NCBI RefSeq assembly: GCF_014648855.1
Contig: NZ_BMRX01000002.1
Span: 62,001 to 126,000, forward strand
Source of the DNA: Streptomyces parvulus
GTDB taxonomy: Bacteria > Actinomycetota > Actinomycetes > Streptomycetales > Streptomycetaceae
Length of the DNA: 64,000 nt
Direction: 5' to 3'
Shown: positions 40,766 through 48,700 of the stretch, one piece after another
How the letters are laid out: each line of letters begins with the position of its first letter
Numbering within the stretch: the stretch's first letter is position 1
The notes under the pieces: generated by a model
Databases searched by the model: none
The model's input: only the letters and a program-made list of their open reading frames with translations
Told to the model about the DNA's origin: nothing
Position numbers and translations under genes: made by a program

Positions 40766-42166
40766 ATGCAGGCGTTGGACATGGAGAGGGACCCGGCTGT
40801 GCTGGGCCCGTTCGAGCTGCTCGCCGTCCTCGGTCAGGGAGGCATGGGCAGGACCTATCTGGCGCGCAGGCTCCGGCTGGAGGACCTCCCGCCGGAGCTG
40901 GAGGCGGCCTATCACCTGACGGACGTCGACCAGCGGCCGGACGGCGGTCCTGTGCTCGCCGCGGTCAAAGTGATCAAGCCGGACAAGCTGACGGACGGCA
41001 GCGAGCACTCCGAGCAGCAGGCGCGTGCCCGCTTCGGGCAGGAGATAGAGACGATGCGGACCGTCGTCAGCGCCCGGGTGCCGTCCCTCCTGGCGTCGGA
41101 CGCCGACGCGGCACGGCCCTGGCTGGCCATGGACTACGTGCACGGCCCGACGCTCCACCACCTCGTGCACGCCCGCGGTCCTCTGGAGGTCGGCCCGTAC
41201 GCGGCGGTCGGGCTGGCCCTCGTCGAGGCCCTGCGCGCCATCCACGAGGTGAAGCTGCTGCACCGGGACCTCAAACCGGGCAACATCGCGATCGGCCCGG
41301 ACGGCCCGGTGGTGCTCGACTTCGGCCTGGCGGTGCTGACGGAGCGCGACAGCGCCGAGGCACTGACGAAGACCGGTACGGGCTTCGGGACCCTGGCCTA
41401 CATGTCCCTGGAGCAGGCGACCGACGCCAAGCACGTCAACGAGCCGGCCGACGTCTACTCCCTCGGCGCGGTGCTCTACTACGCCGCGACGGGCAGGGCG
41501 GCCTTCCCCCACGGCCCCCTTCCGGTGGAGCCCGGCTGGGAGCGGGTGCCGTCACCCTTCGTGCCGCTGCTGTCCCGGATGCTGGTGCACGTCGCGGTCC
41601 AGCGGCCGCTGCTCGGGGAGATCGAGCAGGGTCTGGTGCAGCTGCTCGCCCAGCACGGCCTCACCCCGCAGGACGCCGCCGGACAGCTCCGGGCCCTGGT
41701 CGACTCGTCCGGGCTCGTGCCGGTCCTTCCCCCCGGCGCGCTCGCCGACGGGCCCGACCCCGAGGTGCGGCCGGCCGCCCAGCGGGCCGTGGACGAGGGC
41801 GACCGTCCGGACGCGCCGTGGGCGCCCGCCGACGCCGACGACCTGTTCGCCGAGTTCCTGGCCGACGAGGACGCGGCGGAGGAGCTTCCGGCGGCGGCCG
41901 ACCTCGCCGACGCCCCTGCGCCCGCGCCCGACGACGCTCCTCCCGCCGGGTACGTACCGACCGTCGTGGACGAGGAGGCGGGGCGGACACCGGGCGGCGG
42001 GGCTCCCGCCGGGGACCCCGCCAAGGTCACCAGCTACCGTCTTGCCCCGCCGAAGCCCGCGCCGCCCCCGGTGCCGGCAAAGCCGGTGGCGGCCGGTCCG
42101 CCGCCGGCCGCGCTCAAGGCGGCGGAGTCCCTGCGACGCGCGTACGCGCACAGCGGACGTCTGTGA
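40766..42166 (+). CDS. Ser/Thr protein kinase (Hanks type), defence-island associated
   Basis: 466 residues. The kinase domain (about 15-280) has the Gly loop GQGGMGRTYLA, Lys68 in AAVKVIK, the catalytic loop HRDLKPGN at 166-173, Asp185 of DFG and the GTLAYMSLEQAT segment replacing the usual GTPxYMAPE. An insertion lies between the Gly loop and Lys68. The remaining 185 residues are acidic and Ala/Pro-rich with no membrane segment and no PASTA repeats, so the kinase is cytoplasmic. ATG 40766 is used; ATG 40781 is possible. It ends before a hairpin terminator. Kinases occur in phage-defence loci (for example PglW, Stk2), hence the inferred role as a sensor or effector. Confidence 0.85.
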   Translation: MQALDMERDPAVLGPFELLAVLGQGGMGRTYLARRLRLEDLPPELEAAYHLTDVDQRPDGGPVLAAVKVIKPDKLTDGSEHSEQQARARFGQEIETMRTVVSARVPSLLASDADAARPWLAMDYVHGPTLHHLVHARGPLEVGPYAAVGLALVEALRAIHEVKLLHRDLKPGNIAIGPDGPVVLDFGLAVLTERDSAEALTKTGTGFGTLAYMSLEQATDAKHVNEPADVYSLGAVLYYAATGRAAFPHGPLPVEPGWERVPSPFVPLLSRMLVHVAVQRPLLGEIEQGLVQLLAQHGLTPQDAAGQLRALVDSSGLVPVLPPGALADGPDPEVRPAAQRAVDEGDRPDAPWAPADADDLFAEFLADEDAAEELPAAADLADAPAPAPDDAPPAGYVPTVVDEEAGRTPGGGAPAGDPAKVTSYRLAPPKPAPPPVPAKPVAAGPPPAALKAAESLRRAYAHSGRL

Positions 42167-42184
42167 GCGGGGTGCCCACCGGCA

Positions 42185-42210
42185 ACACCGGGGGCCGGTG
42201 TCCCCGGTGT
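42185..42210 (+). terminator. Hairpin after the kinase gene
   Basis: ACACCGGGG (42185-42193) / CCCCGGTGT (42202-42210), 9-bp perfect stem with an 8-base loop, 18 bp after the kinase stop. The 206 bp from here to drmD would then need to hold a drmD promoter; none was clear. Confidence 0.55.
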
Positions 42211-42416
42211 CGACGGCTCGGTCACGCCGGTCCCGCCGTGCGGGGCACGTGACCACACCGGCCCCACCCCCATGCACGGCGTCCCCGCCGCCGTGACCGA
42301 TTCCGGGGTGCCCGCCCGGCCGACGGGCGGCGAACGGTACAAAGGAACACTCACACCGAGACCGTGCCCGCGACCCGGGTGTCGCCCCGCGGCCTCCGTC
42401 GAAAGGAACGTCCGTC

Positions 42417-45400
42417 ATGTCCGAGACCGCCTCCGGTCTTCCCTCCGGCGCGCCTCCGGCCGGGACGCTGATCGAGGTCCGGGACGAGGAATGGCTGGTG
42501 CGCAGCAGCAACGAGCTGCGGGCGGGCGAGTACGCGATCGACGCGATCGGCGCCTCGGAGCTGGTCCGCGGGCACGCCGCGCGGTTCCTGACCGCACTCG
42601 ACGGCATGCCGCGGGTTCTGCTGCCGGAGGACACCAGGCTGGAGGTCGACAGGTCCGACGGATACCGGGTCGGCCGGCTGTTCCTCGAAGCGGTGCGGCG
42701 CAGGCTGCCGCTCCCGCAGAGCGAGCAGGGTCTCGCGCTGACCGAGGGATTCCTGCTGGACCGCCTGGACTACCAGCTGCGGCCCGCGGTGAAGGCCCTC
42801 GCCAACCGTTTCCAGCCGCGGCTGCTGATCGGCGACGTCGTCGGCCTCGGCAAGACCCTGGAGATCGGGATCCTGCTCGGCGAGCTGGTTCGGCGCGGCC
42901 GCGGCGAGCGCATCCTGGTGGTGACGCCGGCTCCCGTGCTGGAGCAGTTCCAGCACGAAATGTGGACGCGGTTCTCCCTGCCCCTGGTCCGCCTGGACAG
43001 CGCGGGCATCTCGCGGATCGAGCGGAAGATCCCGGTGGGGCGCAACCCGTTCACGTACTACAAGCGCGTCATCGTGTCGATGGACACCCTGAAGAACCAG
43101 AAGCGCTACGGGCCCTGGCTGCGGGACGTCGAATGGGACGCCGTGGTGATGGACGAGTCGCACAATCTGCTCAACCGCAGCGAACGCCGGGAGCTCGCCG
43201 AGGTGCTGGCCCACCGGGCCGACGCGCTGGTGCTGGCGAGCGCCACTCCGCACAACGGGGACATGCAGGCCTTCACCGGCCTGGTCCGGCTGCTGGACCC
43301 GATGGCGGTGCGGGATGCCGCCCGTCCCAGGGCCGAGGAGCTGCACCACCTGATGGTGCGGCGGACCAAGGTGAGCGACGAGGTCGCACGGGTGCTGGAG
43401 AACAAGTGGGCACCGCGTGGTGAGTCCCGCCCCCTGCGGGTGAGGGCGAGCGAGCTGGAGGAGGAGGTCTTCGCCGAGCTGGCGGCGGTGTGGCTGGCCG
43501 ACCCCGGGTCCGGCCGGTCCGGTACCCGGGGCGACGAGCGCCTGTTCCCGTACGTGCTGCTGAAGTCGTTCCTCTCCTCGCACCGGGCACTGTTCGCGAC
43601 GGCCCGCGAGAAGCTGGCCACGCTGGGGCACGCGCTTCCCGAGGGCCACAAGCAGGTGACGGACCCTTCCCCCTCCGGTCCGCCGGAGTCCCCGGCGGCG
43701 CGCGAGGTGTCGTCCCTGCTGCGGCTCACCGAGCTGGCCCGGCGCATCGAGCTGACGGCGGCGGACGGTACGGGCGCCACGGCCAAGCTCGCCGGACTCG
43801 TCGCCGAGCTGCGCGACGAGGTGAGGGTGGGGCCGGGCCGCGCGGCCCGCGCCGTCGTGTTCTCCGAGCGCCGCGAGACCCTCAACTGGCTCGGTACGGT
43901 GCTGCCGCCGCTGCTGGGCTGGACGGACCCGAAGGACGGCGAGGCGGCCGTCAAGGTGATGCACAGCGGGGTCTCCGACACGGTCCAGATGGGCTACGTC
44001 GACGAGTTCGCCCGCGCGGGCGGGGACATCCGGGTGCTGCTCACCGGCGACGGCGCCTCCGAGGGCGTCAACCTGCACCGCCAGTGTCACCACCTGATCC
44101 ACTGGGACCTGCCGTGGAGCCTGATCCGGGTCGAGCAGCGCAACGGCCGTATCGACCGCTACGGCCAGACCTGCCGGCCCGAGTTCCGCGCTCTGCTGCT
44201 CACCAGCGAGGTCGAGGGGGCGCTCGACGACCGGACCGTCGCGGAGAAGGTGCTGGCCCGCGAGGCCAGGGTGCACGAGGTGCTGGGCGCGGTGGAGGCC
44301 GTCACCCGGGAGAACGACGGGGCCCGCGAGGAACGCAGGGTCATGGAGGCGCTGCTGGGCCGGGCCACGTCCGAGGAGGCCGTGGCGGACCTGGAGGCGG
44401 TCCCCGTGGAGGCGTTCGCGCCGGGTGAGGGCGAGGGGGCACCGGTTACGGACGCCGCCGCCCTTCCGGTCGAGCGGCTGACGATGAGCGAGTTCGGCAC
44501 CGGTCCCGCGCCCGTCGACGGTCCGGCCCACGTCGCCGCGACGGTGGCCGAGGACGGTACGCCGGACGGGAGCGCCTTCGGCGCGGCCTCCGAACTGGAC
44601 CTGGACATCGACCTGGACGACTTCGGGGAGTTCGCCCCGCCGGCGCCCGGGGAGGGGACGGAGGAGAACGGCGACACTACGAGGGCGGGCTTGGGCGCGG
44701 GCTCGGGCTCGTCGGAGGCCCCCGCCTCGGACACCCCCACGGTCCCCACGGTGGAGGAGCTGCGTTTCTTCTCCGGATCCCCCGAGCGCAACCGGCAGGA
44801 GTTCGTCCTGGCCGGTCTCGCCGAGCTGCCGGATCTCGGCGGGCTGCGGGCCGGGCTCACCGTCGCGGGCACCGACCTGAGCTTCGAGCCGCCGCGGGAC
44901 CTGGCCGACCGTTTCGACGTCCTGCCGCCCGGTTACGTCCGTGACCAGGGCATCACACGGCGGATCAACCTCACGTTCAGCCGGGAGGACGCCGCGGACT
45001 CGCTGCGGCGGGCCCGGGAGGACGCCGGTTCGACGTCTCTGTGGCCGGACGCGCACTACGTGGGCGAGTTGCACCCGGTGGTGGAGTGGATCACCGACAA
45101 GGTGCTGATGGAGTACGGACGTCAGCGGGCCCTGGTGCTCCAGGTGGGGCCGGACAAGGCACCGGACCCGGTGTTCCTGACGCAGGGAGTGTGGTCCAAC
45201 GCGGAGGGCCGCCCCACCGCCGTGGCCTGGCTGGCGATCGACCGGCTCGGTTCCGCCGCGCCCCGCGCCCGCGAGCTGACCCCCGACCTGCTCGCGGCAG
45301 TCGGGGTGGGTCCGGGGATGCCGGACCACTGGACCCCCTCCGACGCCGCGACGACGCTCCAGCCACTGGTGCGACTCGCCGTGGAGGAGACCCGGCGGGC

Positions 45401-45623
45401 GATGAAGCGGGTCAGGGAGGTGGCGGAGGAGCGGGTGGACGCCCCGCTGCGTGACCTCGAACGCGGGATCGGCGAGTGGCGGCAGCAGACGCTGCCGGGT
45501 TTCGAGGGCGGCAAGCCCAAGCAGCGGGAGGCGGCGGACCGGCTGGCCCGGATCGCCGCCCGGCTGCGGACGGCCGGCGAGCCCATGGTCCGGGTGCTGG
45601 CCGTGCTGGAGGCCGGCTCATGA
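42417..45623 (+). CDS. drmD: SNF2/HepA-like helicase, DrmD-like
   Basis: 1068-residue SF2 helicase. ATG 42417 has AAAGGA 9 bases upstream. Motifs: IGDVVGLGKTLEIGILL (Walker A variant, about residues 138-152), VVMDESHNLLNRS (DESH, about 244), LVLASATPHNGD (motif III), and the C-terminal lobe with GDGASEGVNLHRQC and EQRNGRIDRYGQ (motif VI, about 575). An acidic low-complexity stretch (about 690-780) joins it to a C-terminal domain. Gene order with the large N6-methylase next matches drmD-drmMI of class 1 DISARM. The stop overlaps the start of a 41-codon ORF (ATGA). Confidence 0.8.
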   Translation: MSETASGLPSGAPPAGTLIEVRDEEWLVRSSNELRAGEYAIDAIGASELVRGHAARFLTALDGMPRVLLPEDTRLEVDRSDGYRVGRLFLEAVRRRLPLPQSEQGLALTEGFLLDRLDYQLRPAVKALANRFQPRLLIGDVVGLGKTLEIGILLGELVRRGRGERILVVTPAPVLEQFQHEMWTRFSLPLVRLDSAGISRIERKIPVGRNPFTYYKRVIVSMDTLKNQKRYGPWLRDVEWDAVVMDESHNLLNRSERRELAEVLAHRADALVLASATPHNGDMQAFTGLVRLLDPMAVRDAARPRAEELHHLMVRRTKVSDEVARVLENKWAPRGESRPLRVRASELEEEVFAELAAVWLADPGSGRSGTRGDERLFPYVLLKSFLSSHRALFATAREKLATLGHALPEGHKQVTDPSPSGPPESPAAREVSSLLRLTELARRIELTAADGTGATAKLAGLVAELRDEVRVGPGRAARAVVFSERRETLNWLGTVLPPLLGWTDPKDGEAAVKVMHSGVSDTVQMGYVDEFARAGGDIRVLLTGDGASEGVNLHRQCHHLIHWDLPWSLIRVEQRNGRIDRYGQTCRPEFRALLLTSEVEGALDDRTVAEKVLAREARVHEVLGAVEAVTRENDGAREERRVMEALLGRATSEEAVADLEAVPVEAFAPGEGEGAPVTDAAALPVERLTMSEFGTGPAPVDGPAHVAATVAEDGTPDGSAFGAASELDLDIDLDDFGEFAPPAPGEGTEENGDTTRAGLGAGSGSSEAPASDTPTVPTVEELRFFSGSPERNRQEFVLAGLAELPDLGGLRAGLTVAGTDLSFEPPRDLADRFDVLPPGYVRDQGITRRINLTFSREDAADSLRRAREDAGSTSLWPDAHYVGELHPVVEWITDKVLMEYGRQRALVLQVGPDKAPDPVFLTQGVWSNAEGRPTAVAWLAIDRLGSAAPRARELTPDLLAAVGVGPGMPDHWTPSDAATTLQPLVRLAVEETRRAMKRVREVAEERVDAPLRDLERGIGEWRQQTLPGFEGGKPKQREAADRLARIAARLRTAGEPMVRVLAVLEAGS

Positions 45624-45745
45624 GCGGCTCCGCCCTCCGCCGCGCCGGTCCCCCTCACGGCCTCGTCTCCCTCCCCGCCCCGGTGGTGTCGCCACCACCC
45701 CCATCCCTCCCCGTTCCGAGCAGTCCGCAGGAGCCTCAGGCATGA
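45620..45745 (+). CDS. Coupled 41-aa proline-rich mini-ORF between drmD and drmMI
   Basis: ATG 45620 overlaps the drmD stop (ATGA), is preceded by GGAGG 7 bases upstream, and its TGA stop overlaps the drmMI ATG (ATGA again). The 41-residue product starts MSGSALRRAG and ends PSSPQEPQA, rich in Pro and Ser, no known family. Perfect four-base coupling at both ends suggests it is translated and carries ribosomes from drmD to the methylase; the peptide itself may or may not matter. Codon use is uninformative at this length. Confidence 0.5.
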   Translation: MSGSALRRAGPPHGLVSLPAPVVSPPPPSLPVPSSPQEPQA

Positions 45746-48700
45746 CGTTCGACTCCCTGATCAACGAGAACGAGTACTTCCCCTCGTTCTATCTGGACGA
45801 CATCCTGCCCAAGGAGCTGGCGAGCGGTCCATTGAAGGAGTGGGCGGCGCTGGAGCGGCAGGGTGCGACCACGCCCCGGCAGGCGCTGCGCGACCTGACC
45901 CGCCCGTACATGGACGTACGGGCCGTACTAGGTCCGGAGGCAGACAAGTACAACCGGCTCCCGTACGCGCCCGACATGGCCGCGCAGCTCGCGGCGACCG
46001 TGGTACTGCGAGCGGTCGGCCCCGACGCCGATCCCCCGGCCTTCCAGCCCGCGGAGCCCGTCACGGACGACCCGGACGAGCCGTACGTACCGGACGTGGA
46101 GGACGAGTGGCGCGAGGCGCTGGACGGCTGGCACCGCCGGCTGCTGTCCGCCCTCGGGTTCGCCCCCTCCCCCGGTCACTTCACCGTCCGTACTCCGACC
46201 GGGCCCGTCGCCGCCCCCGTCGCTCATCACGAGCCCGGGATCGTCGTCCTGACGGGTGGGTTCGCGGAGGATCTGGACGCCACCCGGGGCGACGGGACCG
46301 CGAACCTCCTGCCGGTCCCGGTACGGCTGTCCGCGTCGAAGACCCTCACCACCGTCCGCGAACTGGCGTCCTGGCTGCTGAGCGCCAAGAACGCGCCCCG
46401 GTACGCGCTGCTGCTCTTCGGCGGCGTGATGATCCTCGCCGACCGGCACGCCTTCTCCCGGGGCCGCTATCTGGCGGTACGGCTGGACACCGCGCTGCCT
46501 CGCAAGGCCGCCAAGGGGGCGCGCGCGAACGAGATCGACCTGATCGCGGCGGTCTTCGCGGCGGATTCGCTGCGGCCTGGCGAGGGCGGCACGGACGACG
46601 GCATCGCCCGTCTGGTCTCCGCCTCCCGGGACCACTCGGTGGGGGTCACCGCCGAACTCCGCGTCGGCCTGCAGAAGTCGGTGCAGCTCATCGCCAACGA
46701 GGTCCTGGAGCGGGCCCGTACCGAGCACGGCGTGCACCCCGAGGACCTGCCCGAGTGGCTGCCCGACGAGCTGCGTGAGCCGGGCGACCTGCCGCGCCTG
46801 CTCACCGAGGAGTCGCTGCGCTACCTGTACCGCATCCTGTTCCTGCTGTACGCGGAGGCCCGGCCGGAGCTGAACATCCTGCCGGTGAAGTCGGAGGCGT
46901 ACACCACCGGTTACAGCGTGGCCCGGCTGCGCGAGCTGGCCGTGCCGGACAAGCTGGGCAGCGCCTCACGCCGGCGCCACCATTTCCACGAGTCGCTCGC
47001 CCTGCTCTTCGACCGGGTCTACCACGGGCATCCGCTGGCCGGGACCGTCACCGACCGTGCCTCGGCCTCCGTACTCGCCGAGGAGGCGCCGGCGCTGGCC
47101 GACGACGACGGCCATGACGACGTCCGCGTGGAGGCCCTGCGCTCCCGCCTGTTCGACCCCGGGTCGATAAGGCTGGTCGGCCGCCGCGTCCCCTACCCGG
47201 ACCGGGTGCGCCCCGACGGCTCTCCCGCCCCGGCGACCCCGCTGGACCTGCGCCTGCGCAACGAGGTGCTCCACCAGGTGCTGCGCCATCTGACCCTGGT
47301 GGAGGGCAAGGGCAGCAAGGGACGCGGAGGCTTCATCAGCTACGCCAACCTGAGTATCGACCAACTCGGCGCGGTGTACGAGGGCCTGATGGCGTACTCG
47401 GGTTTAGTCGCCACCGAGCCGCTGTACGAGGTCGCCAAGGGCGGCGACCCGGAGGGCGGGAGCTGGCTGATCAATCAGGCGCAGGTGCGTTCCGGACTGT
47501 ATCCGGACACGCCGGGTGACAGCGTCTTCGTCAAGGCGGAGGGCATCAATCCGGAGACCGGCGTACCGGACTCGGTGGTGCACCCGGTGGGTTCGTACGT
47601 CTACCGGCTGGCGGGCCGTGAGCGGCAGACGAGCGCCTCCTACTACACCCCGAAGTCTCTCACCGAGGCCACGGTGGAGCAGACCCTGCGCTTCCGGCTC
47701 GACGACAAGGGCCGGATCGACCCCCGTGAGCCGGAGAAGTCCCGGGTCACGGCCGCCGAGGTACTGCGCTGGCGGGTGTGTGAACCGGCTCTGGGCTCGG
47801 GCGCGTTCCTCAACGAGGCCGTGAACCAGCTCGCCGAGCTGTACCTGAGGCTGGCCCAGCACGAGCGGGGCGAGCAGATCGACCCGGAGGAGTATCCGCG
47901 CGAGCTGCAGAAGGCGAAGGCGTACATCGCCCTGCACAACGCCTACGGCGTCGACCTGAACCGTACGGCGGTGGAGCTGGCGGAGATCTCGTTGTGGCTG
48001 AACACCATGTACCCCGGGATGCGGGCCCCTTGGTACGGGTTGCACCTGCACCGGGGGAACTCGCTCGTCGGCGCGTCCCGGAAGGTGTACCCGGGCAAGG
48101 GGCTGAGCGAGGGCGGCTGGCTGAAGGCCGGGGACCAGCAGAAGCCGCGTGCGCTGCCGTTCCCCCAGAAGCTGCCAGGACGCGCCGTGCACCAGTTCCT
48201 GCTGCCGGCGCTGGGCTGGGGCTCGGTCGCCGAGTCCGTGTCGGTGCGCAAGCCGAAGAAACATGCGGCGGACCAGACGCCGGTGAGTGTGGTGGCTGGG
48301 GCGGTCGCGGAGTGGCTGGAGCCGGAGCGGATCGAGGCGCTGAAGCGGTGGCGGTCGCGCATCCGGCGGGCGCCGGAGGGCTCGAAGCCGTCGAAGCGGG
48401 CGGCTTCGGGTTCGGGTGCGAGTACGTCGGCTGCTGCCGTGCAGGTGGTCCGGGTGACGCCGCAGGAACGGGCCGCGAAGTCGGAGGCCCGGTCCGGGCA
48501 GGGGGCGTTCGAGCTGGGGCTGGAGATCTGGGAGCAGGCGGGGCTGGACTTCGGCGGTTCCGGGGAGCCGGAGAGTTCCGGTGGCGCGCAGGGCTCCGGG
48601 CGCTCCGGTGCCCGGGCCGTCCCGGCCGCTTCCGTGCCGTCGGCTCGTGCGGCGCGGGCCCAGGTGTCCGCCCGGACCGCCACCGCCGGCGATGAGGACG

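Noticed and set aside
40652..40766. Upstream extension of the kinase by 38 codons
   Set aside because: No ribosome site at the upstream ATG and the extra residues are unlike a kinase N-terminus.
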